Of a stretch of DNA of 64,000 nucleotides, positions 20,316 through 29,518 are shown one piece after another. Each line of letters begins with the position of its first letter. Position 1 is the first letter of the stretch. The notes below the pieces were generated by a model, which searched no databases, was not told the origin of the DNA, and worked only from the letters and a program-made list of their open reading frames with translations. This DNA is from Alphaproteobacteria bacterium. Its GTDB lineage: Bacteria > Pseudomonadota > Alphaproteobacteria > Micavibrionales > Micavibrionaceae. The position numbers and the translations under genes were made by a program. The DNA lies in NCBI GenBank assembly GCA_020848095.1, contig JADLAT010000015.1:148892-212891 (forward strand), given 5' to 3'.

Positions 20316-20373
20316 GAAATTCTCTTTTTCTTCGGCCTAAATAAACGGATGAAGAGGGTAATGCGCGTATAAG

Positions 20374-21180
20374 CTATCGGAAGAGGACCAGACTCAGGGC
20401 TATACAGGCCATACCGGCCACAATCCCATAGACGGCATCATGCCCGGAGGAATAGCGTTTTGCCGTGGGGAGAAGCTCGTCCATCGCCAGAAAAACCATA
20501 GCGCCGGAGATAACCCCAAAAACGCAGCCAAACACAAAAGGGCTGAGGAAGGGGGCCAGTATCAAATACCCGATCAGCGCGCCCACAGGCTCGGCCAGCG
20601 CCGATACAAGACAGGCCAGAAGCGTTAGTTTTCGGCTCCTTGTGGCGTAATAAACGGGGATAGCAATGGATATCCCCTCCGGAATGTTGTGAACGGCGAT
20701 GGCAACGGCCAGAGACGTTCCCAAAACGGGGTCCTCCAGCGCGGCAAAGAAGGTCGCCATACCTTCGGGAAGGTTATGCACCGTAATCGCAATGGCGGCG
20801 AGTAAGCCAACTCGTGCGAGATGGGCTTTGCTGCTGCCACTTTCCGGTGCTGCCAGTTCATTATGAGGATTGGGAATCAGGCGGTCAATCAGCACCAGCA
20901 TCACCACGCCCGCAAAGAAAGAAAGCGTAGCGGCGGTGTAGGCTTCTTTATCGGCCATCGACATGGAGAAGGAGGACAGGGATTTCCAGAATATTTCAAC
21001 AAGAGAGATATACACCATGGCGCCGCCCGCAAAGGCCAAGCCAAAGGAGAGCACGCGCGGGTTTGATTCTTTTGCTGTGAAAACGCTCAGCCCGCCGAAC
21101 ATCGTGGCCGCCGCCGCGCCCACACAGATAGCCAGCGCCATCAGAACTTCCGGCGAGAAAAGTGCAGTCGGTGCAGACAT
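20374..21180 (-). CDS. zupT: ZIP family metal transporter (ZupT-like)
   Basis: This is an inner-membrane importer of divalent metals, probably zinc with broader specificity. The 268-residue protein has about eight hydrophobic segments. It carries the two ZIP signature motifs HNLPEGMATFFAAL and HNIPEGISIAIPVYYATRS. These provide His, Asn and Glu metal ligands and are characteristic of the ZupT subgroup. It lies 1 bp after the accA stop on the same strand, so it is probably co-transcribed with accA. Confidence 0.88.
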   Translation of the reverse strand: MSAPTALFSPEVLMALAICVGAAAATMFGGLSVFTAKESNPRVLSFGLAFAGGAMVYISLVEIFWKSLSSFSMSMADKEAYTAATLSFFAGVVMLVLIDRLIPNPHNELAAPESGSSKAHLARVGLLAAIAITVHNLPEGMATFFAALEDPVLGTSLAVAIAVHNIPEGISIAIPVYYATRSRKLTLLACLVSALAEPVGALIGYLILAPFLSPFVFGCVFGVISGAMVFLAMDELLPTAKRYSSGHDAVYGIVAGMACIALSLVLFR

Positions 21181-21181
21181 T

Positions 21182-22129
21182 TTAAAGGGCCCGTCCGTAG
21201 GAAAGGAATTTTTCGCGGCGCTTTTTGATCAGGTCTTGACCGCTCCACGGCGTGAGATCCTTAAGCGCCTTGGCGATTTGCACCCCAACATCACGGATGG
21301 TTTCTTCCTTGTGTCGATGCGCACCGCCCAGAGGTTCGGCAATGATCCCGTCAATCAGATTAAGCCCGTGCAGGTCCTGCGCGGTCAGGCGGAGCGCCTC
21401 AGCAGCCTCGCCCGCAAACGCGCCATCACGCCAGAGAATCGAGGCGCACCCTTCGGGGGAAATTACGGAATAGATTGAATGCTCCAGCATATATACGCGG
21501 TCGGCCACGGCGATAGCAATGGCCCCGCCGGAGCCGCCCTCACCAATGACCACAGTAATGATCGGAACATCGGTGCGAAGGCATTTTTCAATGGATTTCG
21601 CGATAGCCTCGGACTGTCCGCGCTCTTCAGCGCCCTTGCCGGGATAGGCTCCAGCCGTATCCACCAGCGTTATAATGGGCATTTGAAATTGAGAGGCCAT
21701 AGCCATCAGGCGCTGCGCCTTACGATAGCCCTCAGGCCGGGCCATGCCGAAATTATGATGTATGCGGCTGTCGGTGTCGTGGCCTTTTTCCTGCCCCATG
21801 ATAACGCAGGATCTACCCTCAAATCGTCCAATTCCGCCAATCAATGCTTGGTCATCGGCAAAGTTACGATCCCCGGATAACGGTGTGAAGTCGGTAATCA
21901 AGCCGGCAACATAATCCAGAAAATGCGGACGCTCAGGGTGACGGGCAACCTGAACTTTTTGTGCGGCCGTCAGCTTGCTATAAGCCGTCTGCAGAAGTTT
22001 TTGTGCCTTGGATTGCATGCGGCCGATCTCATCGGCGATATTGATGGTGCTGCCGTTGCTGACATGGCGCAGCTCGGCAATCTTGCTTTCCATCTCCAGT
22101 ATTGGTTTTTCAAATTCCAGCTGGCTCAT
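21182..22129 (-). CDS. accA: Acetyl-CoA carboxylase carboxyltransferase subunit alpha
   Basis: AccA with AccD transfers the carboxyl group from biotin to acetyl-CoA to make malonyl-CoA for fatty acid synthesis. The 315-residue protein starts [20 protein letters not shown] and contains the crotonase-like core: [40 protein letters not shown] and [11 protein letters not shown]. Length and motifs are normal. It follows xerD after a 121-bp gap with a long hairpin. accD is not in the window. Confidence 0.95.
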   Translation of the reverse strand: MSQLEFEKPILEMESKIAELRHVSNGSTINIADEIGRMQSKAQKLLQTAYSKLTAAQKVQVARHPERPHFLDYVAGLITDFTPLSGDRNFADDQALIGGIGRFEGRSCVIMGQEKGHDTDSRIHHNFGMARPEGYRKAQRLMAMASQFQMPIITLVDTAGAYPGKGAEERGQSEAIAKSIEKCLRTDVPIITVVIGEGGSGGAIAIAVADRVYMLEHSIYSVISPEGCASILWRDGAFAGEAAEALRLTAQDLHGLNLIDGIIAEPLGGAHRHKEETIRDVGVQIAKALKDLTPWSGQDLIKKRREKFLSYGRAL

Positions 22130-22174
22130 GCGTTTTAAATATCCTGCTATCGTGGGCGAAGCTAGACCTATAGC

Positions 22175-22224
22175 AAATCAGGCAGGCACAATCAATCGGG
22201 ATGATTTATGTGGCTGCCTGATTT
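22175..22224. repeat. Long inverted repeat between xerD and accA
   Basis: A perfect 11-bp inverted repeat (AAATCAGGCAG with CTGCCTGATTT) encloses 28 bases that also partly pair. On the plus strand it ends in five T residues (22222-22226), which makes it look like a plus-strand intrinsic terminator. Yet no plus-strand gene ends here; both flanking genes are on the minus strand. Confidence 0.6.
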
Positions 22225-22250
22225 TTAATAAACGTCCCGGAAAAGGCGAT

Positions 22251-23243
22251 CTAGCGAGAGCCGGCCTTTTTAGCCAGCGGATGCTTTTCTTTAACGGTCT
22301 TCTTCAGATTCTCGCCAATGATATGCGTGTAAATCTGCGTTGTCGCAATGTCGGCATGGCCGAGCATCTTTTGGACAGAGCGCAAATCCGCACCGCGGCT
22401 CAACAGGTGAGTCGCAAAAGCGTGACGCAAGATGTGCGGGCTAACCCGGTCTTCATCCACTTTCGCATCGCGGGCCAGATCCTTAAGGAGCTGCGCGAAA
22501 CGCTGACGTGTCAGGTGACCGCTGTCAGATGTACGAGAAGGGAACAGCCAGGGGTCCTGATTGTTCATGTTCTCAATACCGACAAAACGCTTGCGAACAT
22601 CAAGATAGTTCTGCAACGCTTTTTGCGCGGGGTCAGACATGGGCACCATGCGCTCACGGCCGGCTTTACCGGCAATGGTCACATACTGATTCTTCTCGCC
22701 CAGGGCCGCCATTGGCAAGCCAACCAGCTCGGAAACGCGCAGGCCCGTGGCATAGAGCATTTCCAGCAGACAAACCAGACGGACGCTCTCAGGCGTTCCG
22801 GCAACGGCGGCAGTCTTGATCAGCGTGTTAACTTCCTGCTCGCTTAATGTCTTGGGAAGCGTACGGCCTTGCTTTGGGCTTTCGATCGTTGATGTCGGGT
22901 CCTCCTGACGGATGTTCTCAGAAACCAAAAAGCGGTAAAACTGACGCAGGGCAGACAGACGGCGCGCAACAGTGCGCACAGCGATAATAGATTTGTTTGC
23001 GCCCTTAATGTGCGTTTTCTCACTAAGATCCTTAAGGTAAGCCTTCAGGTCTTCTGTTGTGGCTTTATCAATGTCCGATTTTTTCTCGCGGCGCAGATAA
23101 AGGCTCACATCCGCAAGATCACGCCAATAAGCATGGCGAGTGTTCATAGCGGCGCCACGCTCCGTGGTGAGCATGTCTAAAAATGAATCCACAAGCGGGT
23201 TAAGATCCGGCTTGGGCATTGCTGGGCGACCTGGACGTGCCAT
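22251..23243 (-). CDS. xerD: Tyrosine recombinase XerD
   Basis: XerD with XerC resolves chromosome dimers at dif and is activated by FtsK. With start MARPGRPAMPKPDLNPLVDS it has 330 residues. The N-terminal SAM-like core-binding domain is followed by the catalytic domain. Active-site residues are the Arg in LYATGLRVSEL, Lys in the beta hairpin TIAGKAGRERMVPM, H-x-x-R in SPHILRHAFATHLL, His in MLGHADIATT and the nucleophile Tyr in QIYTHI. The frame stays open for 54 codons upstream, but that stretch looks like leader. Location opposite aroK and before accA is the usual alphaproteobacterial setting, which supports XerD rather than a mobile integrase. Confidence 0.92.
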   Translation of the reverse strand: MARPGRPAMPKPDLNPLVDSFLDMLTTERGAAMNTRHAYWRDLADVSLYLRREKKSDIDKATTEDLKAYLKDLSEKTHIKGANKSIIAVRTVARRLSALRQFYRFLVSENIRQEDPTSTIESPKQGRTLPKTLSEQEVNTLIKTAAVAGTPESVRLVCLLEMLYATGLRVSELVGLPMAALGEKNQYVTIAGKAGRERMVPMSDPAQKALQNYLDVRKRFVGIENMNNQDPWLFPSRTSDSGHLTRQRFAQLLKDLARDAKVDEDRVSPHILRHAFATHLLSRGADLRSVQKMLGHADIATTQIYTHIIGENLKKTVKEKHPLAKKAGSR

Positions 23244-23547
23244 TTTATTTTCTCCTTCAATAAATTTGTGTGATGATTTCCTGCCCGCGGCATTCTTTTC
23301 AGCACACTCTTGTTTTCCCCGTACCATCGGGCGTTTCTGGCGGTAATTTTTACAGCTTCTCTGCCCTGGGACAGATGATCCGCTTCTCCAGCCTTCTTGG
23401 TACAACGCTCAATTTACTAAACACAAGTAAGAATTACATAATGATAAATTTATCATGCGTCAAGCTTTTTCATAAATTTAGAGGGCATTAATGACGCAGT
23501 TTTAAAATATTGTCAACATTTTCTATAATTGAAAACACGAGTTTTCC
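23244..23547. other. 304-bp intergenic region upstream of xerD
   Basis: No gene is supported here. The half next to xerD has normal composition and an open frame continuing the xerD frame. The distal half (23400-23547) is very AT-rich and holds the promoter and palindrome described separately, plus a second, spaced inverted repeat TGCGTCA / TGACGCA (23456-23462 and 23492-23498). Confidence 0.6.
23435..23463 (-). promoter_or_regulatory. Probable xerD promoter with a palindromic operator in its spacer
   Basis: On the minus strand TTGACG (23458-23463) is followed after 17 bases by TATGTA (23435-23440); TGTAAT two bases further on is an alternative -10. The spacer is almost exactly a perfect 16-bp palindrome ATGATAAATTTATCAT (23441-23456). 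A repressor dimer bound there would block RNA polymerase. The predicted transcript would have a leader of roughly 180 bases before xerD. Confidence 0.45.
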
Positions 23548-23682
23548 CTATTTAATTTCACTGAAAGGGATTTCACGGACAATATTTTCCTGATGCACCG
23601 GAATGTCATAAAAGGCAAGAAAAACAAAGCCTGCTGCAAGGCAGAGGCAAATTGCGATCAATGCGTATGAGAAAACATTCAT
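23548..23682 (-). CDS. Small single-pass membrane protein
   Basis: This is a 44-residue protein starting MNVFSYALIAICLCLAAGF with one hydrophobic helix (about 5-25) and a short soluble tail (YDIPVHQENIVREIPFSEIK). I know small proteins of this type between xerD and aroK in other alphaproteobacteria, but none has a function I can name. An AGG-containing sequence lies about ten bases before the ATG. It is divergent from aroK; the 108 bp between them must hold both promoters. Confidence 0.5.
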   Translation of the reverse strand: MNVFSYALIAICLCLAAGFVFLAFYDIPVHQENIVREIPFSEIK

Positions 23683-23790
23683 TATAATAACCTGCCGGAT
23701 GATCAGAAAAACTTTACAGACAATAGGGGCTTGCTTTACGCCTTTCAATGCAAAACTTGTTTTTTTTACGGGAAAGGTGGAAAAGAAAAA

Positions 23791-24360
23791 ATGTCAGAGG
23801 CAGAAGAAGCCTTTATCCGCTCGACGCTTGACCGTCCCATCGTGCTGGTGGGGATGATGGGTTCCGGCAAAAGTTTTCTGGGGCAGCTTTTGGCAAAAAA
23901 ACTGGCTTGCGAATTTATTGATACCGATGCAGTGGTAGAATCGGACGCCGGTATGAGCATCACGGACATTTTTGAATTATATGGCGAGGAACGCTTTCGG
24001 CAGGCAGAAAAAAACGCCGTTGCCAAAGCGTTAAGCGGCGAAGTTTGCGTTGTGGCAACGGGAGGTGGCGCACTGGGGATCCCCGAAACGCTGGCGTTGC
24101 TAAAGGAAAAAAGCTGGATGATCTGGCTGGATGTTGATTCGCAAACGCTGTGGAACCGGGTCAGAAAGAATCGGAGCAGACCGCTTTTGAAAACAGAAAA
24201 CCCCAGGGAACAGCTCAAAACACTGCTGGAAAAGCGCAGGCCGCTCTATGCGCAGGCACATATCCACATCCAGATAGAAAAAGAGGGGCCGGATACCTGT
24301 CTGGAGGGCATTATAAACCTCTTGTCCAAAACGATAAAAACCGCTAAATTCTGCCCCTGA
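23791..24360 (+). CDS. aroK: Shikimate kinase
   Basis: AroK phosphorylates shikimate in the chorismate pathway. I chose the ATG of MSEAEEAFIRSTLDRPIVLV, preceded by AAGGTGG, giving 189 residues. The P-loop is GMMGSGKSFLG. The shikimate-binding residues lie in IDTDAVVES, GEERFRQAE and the Gly-rich VVATGGGAL. The lid Arg is in NRSRPLL. aroB follows after 3 bp, so the two are co-translated. Confidence 0.94.
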   Translation: MSEAEEAFIRSTLDRPIVLVGMMGSGKSFLGQLLAKKLACEFIDTDAVVESDAGMSITDIFELYGEERFRQAEKNAVAKALSGEVCVVATGGGALGIPETLALLKEKSWMIWLDVDSQTLWNRVRKNRSRPLLKTENPREQLKTLLEKRRPLYAQAHIHIQIEKEGPDTCLEGIINLLSKTIKTAKFCP

Positions 24361-24363
24361 AAT

Positions 24364-25533
24364 ATGACCATGGAAACTAAAATCGTCTCGATAAGTCTTG
24401 ATTCGCGCTCATACGATATATATATCGGCAGCGCGCTTCTCTTTCGTATTCAGGATTTCATCCCGCAAAAACTGGAGGGTGGTTCGGTCTTCATCGTAAC
24501 AGATCGTAACGTCGAGCCATACGCCGCCCGTGTGCGGGACATGATCACAGAATCAAAAGTGCGCATATGTGAAATGATGGTCTTGCCGCCGGGGGAGAAA
24601 ACCAAATCCTTTTCTCAGGTAGAGAAGCTCTGCGGCTGGATGCTGGAAAAGGGGCTACAAAGAGATTCTCTGGTTCTGGCCATCGGTGGCGGGGTAATCG
24701 GGGATCTGGCTGGTTTTTGCGCTTCAATCGCCATGCGGGGGGTCTCCTATATTCAGGTGCCAACAACGCTTCTTTCTCAGGTCGATAGCTCAGTTGGCGG
24801 AAAAACGGGTATCAGCACCGCGCAGGGGAAAAACCTTGTCGGCAGTTTCTATCAGCCAAAAGCGGTCATCGCCGATCTTGATGTACTCAAAACGTTGCCG
24901 CGCCGTGAGTTATTGGCCGGTTATGCCGAGATTGTTAAATACGGACTGATTCAGGACGCGGGCTTTTTCCGATGGCTCGAACAAAATGGTTCACGCGTTT
25001 GTGCTTTGGACGAAGACGCGCTGGCATATGCGATTGATGTAAGCTGCCGTGCCAAGGCCGTGGTCGTCCAATCGGACGAACGGGAGGGCGGCAGGCGCGC
25101 TTTGTTGAATTTCGGGCATACATTCGGCCATGCGCTGGAGGCCGCCGCGGGCTACGGCAGTACATTGCTGCATGGAGAGGCTGTCGCGCTGGGGATGGTC
25201 ATGGCCTTTGATCTGTCGCATCGGATGGGACTGTGCCCGCATGATGTGGTTGAGCGCGTTGAAGCGCATTTAACCTCTATCGGTCTTCCCATTCGTGCCA
25301 CCATGATTGACGGTCTGGGCGTAAGCGTCCAGCGTCTCATTGATATTATGCAGCATGATAAAAAAGCGTTGGCCGGAAAAATGGTTTTTGTGCTGGCCAA
25401 CGCAATTGGCGAAGCCTTCATCAGCGGTGACGTCCCCGAAGATCTCGTACGCGATGTATTGAGAGACTCCCTCGGTGGAGAGATAAAAGAGGCTAAAGGT
25501 AAATGGACATCGGTTTTCTCATCTCGGTCATAA
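24364..25533 (+). CDS. aroB: 3-dehydroquinate synthase
   Basis: AroB converts DAHP to 3-dehydroquinate, the second step of the shikimate pathway, using NAD and zinc. The 389-residue protein has GGGVIGDLAGFCAS for NAD binding and QVDSSVGGKTGIS. Zinc ligands lie in EIVKYGLI, NFGHTFGHALEA and LLHGEAVALGM. It starts MTMETKIVSISLDSRSYDIY; the second Met is an equal candidate. The last 31 bp overlap the next gene. Confidence 0.95.
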   Translation: MTMETKIVSISLDSRSYDIYIGSALLFRIQDFIPQKLEGGSVFIVTDRNVEPYAARVRDMITESKVRICEMMVLPPGEKTKSFSQVEKLCGWMLEKGLQRDSLVLAIGGGVIGDLAGFCASIAMRGVSYIQVPTTLLSQVDSSVGGKTGISTAQGKNLVGSFYQPKAVIADLDVLKTLPRRELLAGYAEIVKYGLIQDAGFFRWLEQNGSRVCALDEDALAYAIDVSCRAKAVVVQSDEREGGRRALLNFGHTFGHALEAAAGYGSTLLHGEAVALGMVMAFDLSHRMGLCPHDVVERVEAHLTSIGLPIRATMIDGLGVSVQRLIDIMQHDKKALAGKMVFVLANAIGEAFISGDVPEDLVRDVLRDSLGGEIKEAKGKWTSVFSSRS

Positions 25534-26789
25534 GCATTGTTGTCCTGTTACTGGCCTCAGCGTTTTTCTCCGGCTCCGAAACGGCTCTGACGGCGGCTTC
25601 TCGCGCGGTTATGGCTTCGCGGGAGAAAGAGGGCAATGCCAGAGCGGCTGCGGTAAATCGCGTGCGCGCAAAGAAAGACCGTATGATTGGCGCGCTGCTG
25701 CTGGGCAATAATTTTGTAAATATTCTGGCTTCTGCTATCGCAACCAGTGTCCTTATCCGGGTTTTTGGCGATGCGGGCGTTGTTTATGCCACAATCGTTA
25801 TGACGATGGTGGTCTTGATTTTTTCCGAGGTTTTACCAAAAACCTATGCGCTCCATCATGCGGAAAGCCTCTCGCTGCGGGTTGTGCCTATGGTGCGCGT
25901 TGCGATTCTTGTTTTCGCACCCATCACCGAAGCTGTGGCGTGGATCGTGCGTATGATTCTTAAAATGTTTGGGATTGATATTTCAAAGGTGGGGGCGGGG
26001 TCTCATCTCGAACTTCTGCGCGGCGTAATTGAAATGCATTCCGGGCCGGAAGAAGAAACGCAAGCCCAGCGTGCCATGCTGCGTTCAATTTTGGATCTGG
26101 CAAAGGTGGATGTCAGTGACATTATGACCCACAGGCGCAACGTGGTGATGATAGATGGCTCACTGTCCATGAAGAAAATCGTGGATTCTGTGCTTGAAAC
26201 CTCTCATACCCGCCTGCCGCTGTGGAAGGATAATCAGGACGATATTATCGGCATTATCCATGTGAAGCATGTCTTGAGGGAACTGCATGCCGCCAAAGGC
26301 GTCTTTAGCAAGATTCAACTGGAAAAAATCCTTATGGAGCCGCGCTTCGTTCCTGACACCACAAATCTTTACGATCAACTTCAGGCCTTTCGTGAAAATC
26401 AGGAGCATTTTGCAATCGTCGTGGATGAATACGGCACCTTTATGGGGGTCGTGACGCTGGAGGATATTCTTGAGGAAATCGTCGGAGAAATCGATGATGA
26501 GCACGATATATCCGTGGCGGGGGTCCGCAAAATGCCCGGCAATGTCTTTGTCGTGGACGGCGCGGTCACAATCCGGGATCTAAACCGGGAATTTGAATGG
26601 GGATTGCCGGATGAGGAATACTCAACACTGGCCGGACTGGTCATCTATGAGGCGCAAATGTTGCCGCAAGTGGGGCAATCTTTCAGCTTCCACGGGTTTC
26701 GTTTTGATATCATCAAACGCCAGAGGAATCAGATAACAAAGATTCGCGTGACACCGCCTGCACATTTGCCCGCAGATGAGCAGGGTTGA
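25503..26789 (+). CDS. CNNM/HlyC-CorC family membrane protein
   Basis: This inner-membrane protein belongs to the DUF21-CBS-CorC_HlyC family, linked to magnesium or cobalt efflux. An N-terminal DUF21 domain has about four hydrophobic segments (to about residue 150). A CBS pair follows at about 205-330 (VDVSDIMTHRRNVVMIDG and FAIVVDEYGTFMGVVTLEDI). The C-terminal CorC_HlyC domain covers about 345-420. The family order is complete at 428 residues. The start overlaps aroB and has an AAAGGT site. Its 3' end overlaps the convergent aldo/keto reductase gene by 77 bp. Transported ion is not shown by sequence. Confidence 0.87.
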   Translation: MDIGFLISVISIVVLLLASAFFSGSETALTAASRAVMASREKEGNARAAAVNRVRAKKDRMIGALLLGNNFVNILASAIATSVLIRVFGDAGVVYATIVMTMVVLIFSEVLPKTYALHHAESLSLRVVPMVRVAILVFAPITEAVAWIVRMILKMFGIDISKVGAGSHLELLRGVIEMHSGPEEETQAQRAMLRSILDLAKVDVSDIMTHRRNVVMIDGSLSMKKIVDSVLETSHTRLPLWKDNQDDIIGIIHVKHVLRELHAAKGVFSKIQLEKILMEPRFVPDTTNLYDQLQAFRENQEHFAIVVDEYGTFMGVVTLEDILEEIVGEIDDEHDISVAGVRKMPGNVFVVDGAVTIRDLNREFEWGLPDEEYSTLAGLVIYEAQMLPQVGQSFSFHGFRFDIIKRQRNQITKIRVTPPAHLPADEQG

Positions 26790-27501
26790 TTGAACCTACG
26801 ATAATTCCCGATGCTCCGGGATGGGATAGTCCGAAATTTAAGGCCTCTCCCGGATTTTGTGTATGCCCGCTGGAGAGCGCCTTTTTCAGGATAACGCCCT
26901 TGTGATGAGAAACCGCATAATCCAGAACCGGGCGTTCTACAGTATATTCCGGGTTATAGGTGGCCATGACGACATCCATGAGCGCCAGCGTTTTTATACC
27001 GCCTTCCGGTGTTTTTGTTGACGCTCCAATCGCCCGCACAAGGCCGCGTTTTTTAAAATCCTGCAGCTTTTCAATAAGCGCGAGACGGCCAAGAATATCC
27101 AGATCATTCCCGTCAGAATGGATGAGCAACACATCAATATAATCCGTTTGCAGCCGTTTGAGAGAGCGCTCAAGGCTCATTTCAAAATGCGCTGGCGTAA
27201 AATCATGACTGGAAATTCCGTTTTCGAACTCTTCTCCAGCCTTGCCGATGATGACCCAGTCCGCACGCTGCCCCTTAAGAAGCCCGCCCAGCCGCTCTTC
27301 GCTTGTGCCATAGGCCGGGGCGGTATCAAGCGCATTGATGCCCAGTTCACGCGCAAAACTCAAAATGTTCCGAAGGGCGGCATCTTCCGGAATTTCAAAT
27401 GTTTGCGGGTATTTTACGCCCTCATTGCGGCCAAATTTTACGGTCCCCAAACCAAGGACGGAGATATCAATCCCGGTCTGCCCTAAAGGTCTTCGTTCCA
27501 T
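26713..27501 (-). CDS. Aldo/keto reductase
   Basis: This is an NADPH-dependent oxidoreductase of the aldo/keto reductase fold. The catalytic tetrad is seen: Asp and Tyr in ALDTAPAYGTSEERLG, Lys in WVIIGKAGEEF and His in VLLIHSDGND. The start MERRPLGQTGIDISVLGLGT gives 262 residues. It overlaps the end of the FAD oxidoreductase gene by 19 bp, so translation is probably coupled. The C-terminal part that grips NADPH is only moderately conserved (SHPGASGIIVGSINPAHL). Substrate unknown. Confidence 0.85.
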   Translation of the reverse strand: MERRPLGQTGIDISVLGLGTVKFGRNEGVKYPQTFEIPEDAALRNILSFARELGINALDTAPAYGTSEERLGGLLKGQRADWVIIGKAGEEFENGISSHDFTPAHFEMSLERSLKRLQTDYIDVLLIHSDGNDLDILGRLALIEKLQDFKKRGLVRAIGASTKTPEGGIKTLALMDVVMATYNPEYTVERPVLDYAVSHHKGVILKKALSSGHTQNPGEALNFGLSHPGASGIIVGSINPAHLRANVQAVSRESLLSDSSGV

Positions 27502-28640
27502 TGTGCATTCTCCCAAGGGGTTTTGGCATAGGGGACTTCAGGCAGAAAGGACCAGTCTCCTAACCGGTTAGAGGGCGGCGCCGTGATTTTTTCAGCCAGA
27601 CGCTCCGCCAGCAGCGGCGCGAAGGTCAACTTGGTCGGCCAGCTGTAAAAAATATGGCCTTGCTGATGAATGGTGGGGGTGTCAGGCATCCAGCCATCAA
27701 TGCTGGATTTCCCCTCTATCCGGTCAATCGGCAGAACGGCCCACTGCGAAGTGGTGAAATCAAGCGCGGGGAACGAGGTCTGAAAAGCCTTTTTAGCCGC
27801 TTTGTAAACATCTTGAGGCGGGGCATCCTTGGGTCTTTCCGCAACGCCGCCGCCGAGATACCAGACCAGATCACCACCGGGCAGGGTATGGGTGGTGATG
27901 GTCGCCAGAGGCTTGTCGGATGAACCCACGCAATGCGCATAAAGCGGGAAGGGGGCATTCTTGAGCATGCCCATAAGCAAGGGGCGGGCTTGAGTCTCGA
28001 GCCCTTTATCGTGGTGCAGATGTCTGGCAATGGCGTGATTGCTGGCCGCGCCGGTGAAAATAATATGATCTGCTGTAATGCCGTGGCGCTCCAGAAACGC
28101 CATAGGCTCATCCGGCGTATCAATCTTGCGGATCGAATCCTGATAAGCGCCGCCCAGCGCGCGCAGAACGGAAGGGATATCAAGAACGGGCTCATCCATG
28201 TAGACCAGCCGCCCTTTGAAGCCACTGTCTGTAATATATTCCGGCCAGCTTTTCTGCGTGATTTCATGCACATTATTGCCCAGCGTCCGTTTGGCCACCA
28301 ACCCCACCAGCCCACCCATAAGGCCGGGTGGAATAAGCAGCATCTGGGAATCCGCATTGGTCTGCGCTGCAGATAAATCCACCGGGCCTTCACCTTTGAG
28401 GGCGGCGCGCCAGAGATCGGGCATGGCGCTTATGGAGGCGGCCAGCTTGTTGATTTTTCCTGCAAAGGCGTATTTCAGACCGGAATGAATAATACCCTGC
28501 GAGGCGATGGTCTGCCCGCCGCCGATTGTCGCCGATTCGAGCAACAGCACATTATAACCAGCGCGGCGAAACCTGTTATGCGCCCATAGCCCGGCGATAC
28601 CGGCACCAAAAATAACTATATCGGCGTGTCTTTGAGCCAT
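27483..28640 (-). CDS. FAD-dependent oxidoreductase (DAO family)
   Basis: The N-terminal Rossmann motif VIFGAGIAGLWAHNRFRRAG binds FAD. The GGGQTIASQGIIHSGLKYAF stretch resembles the DAO / glycerol-3-phosphate dehydrogenase / hydroxyglutarate oxidase group. The 385-residue length fits. It overlaps the upstream alpha/beta hydrolase gene by 25 bp and the downstream aldo/keto reductase by 19 bp. The three, below secA, look like one operon of small-molecule enzymes. I cannot name the substrate. Confidence 0.82.
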   Translation of the reverse strand: MAQRHADIVIFGAGIAGLWAHNRFRRAGYNVLLLESATIGGGQTIASQGIIHSGLKYAFAGKINKLAASISAMPDLWRAALKGEGPVDLSAAQTNADSQMLLIPPGLMGGLVGLVAKRTLGNNVHEITQKSWPEYITDSGFKGRLVYMDEPVLDIPSVLRALGGAYQDSIRKIDTPDEPMAFLERHGITADHIIFTGAASNHAIARHLHHDKGLETQARPLLMGMLKNAPFPLYAHCVGSSDKPLATITTHTLPGGDLVWYLGGGVAERPKDAPPQDVYKAAKKAFQTSFPALDFTTSQWAVLPIDRIEGKSSIDGWMPDTPTIHQQGHIFYSWPTKLTFAPLLAERLAEKITAPPSNRLGDWSFLPEVPYAKTPWENAQWNEDL

Positions 28641-29485
28641 TGGCGGATAACCTCAATCTGGTTCGGGGCCATAAGCGAGGGCACATGGCCGCATCCTTCA
28701 AAAATAGCCAGTTCAAAATCAGGCTCGCTTTTCTCCATTTTTTGCAGAATTTCATCCGTCAAGAGAAGCGAGTCTGCCCCCTGTATAACCAAAACGGGGC
28801 AAGCAATGGCGTTCCAGCATGCCCATAAATTGATCTCTCCGGTTGGCTCTGTTTTGAAAATTTCGGCAATGGCCGGATCATAAGCATAGGTGATACGGCC
28901 ATCTTCCAGCGCTCTGGCATTATGTTCGGCCATATGATGCCATTGCTCGTCGGTGACCGGCCCCCATGTCAAGCCACGCGTTGCGCGCATGCGGTCTTCA
29001 AAATCCTGCACAGTATCAAAGGCGTATTCCTGCGCGATGACCATATAAATAAAATCAAGTGCGGTCTTGGGCACTTCCGGGCCGACATCATTTATAATAA
29101 GGCGGCGTATAGGGGAATGCGCCATCCCGGCCAGCCGGATACCAAGTAGCCCGCCTAAAGAAACACCAAGCCAGTCAACGCTTTGCGGCGCGCCCAGCCC
29201 CAGATGCGTCAAAAGAGCCTGCAGATCTATAAGGTACTGATTGTAATTGTAATCCAGAGGGCTCTCGAGGAAATCGCTGCGCCCGCGCCCGGGAAGGTCA
29301 ACCGCAATAAGCCGGTAGCCATGCTCGATAAGGTCTTCCGCAAGATAATCAAAATCATGCCCATTGCCCGTCAGGCCATGCACACAGATCAGGGGTGTGC
29401 CGTCTTCCGGCCCCCAGTCGCTGTAAACGATATTGTGCTGGCCGTTTCCATGAGGGCTGAAAAACGAAAGTTCGCGGTAACGCAT
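28616..29485 (-). CDS. Alpha/beta hydrolase
   Basis: This 289-residue protein has the alpha/beta hydrolase fold with the oxyanion segment VHGLTGNGHDF. The nucleophile elbow is GVSLGG (Ser), the acid is probably in VIQGADSLLL, and the His is in FEGCGHVPSLM. No signal peptide is present, so it is cytoplasmic. It starts 33 bp after secA and overlaps the next gene. Members of this family act as esterases, lipases or C-C hydrolases; the sequence does not choose. Confidence 0.85.
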   Translation of the reverse strand: MRYRELSFFSPHGNGQHNIVYSDWGPEDGTPLICVHGLTGNGHDFDYLAEDLIEHGYRLIAVDLPGRGRSDFLESPLDYNYNQYLIDLQALLTHLGLGAPQSVDWLGVSLGGLLGIRLAGMAHSPIRRLIINDVGPEVPKTALDFIYMVIAQEYAFDTVQDFEDRMRATRGLTWGPVTDEQWHHMAEHNARALEDGRITYAYDPAIAEIFKTEPTGEINLWACWNAIACPVLVIQGADSLLLTDEILQKMEKSEPDFELAIFEGCGHVPSLMAPNQIEVIRQWLKDTPI

Positions 29486-29518
29486 GAGGAGCCCTTATAA
29501 ATAATCAATAGACCCAAA

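Noticed and set aside
23244..23405. N-terminal extension of XerD by 54 residues
   Set aside because: The extension is not like XerD N-termini and overlaps the probable mRNA leader; MARPGRPAMPK is the better start.
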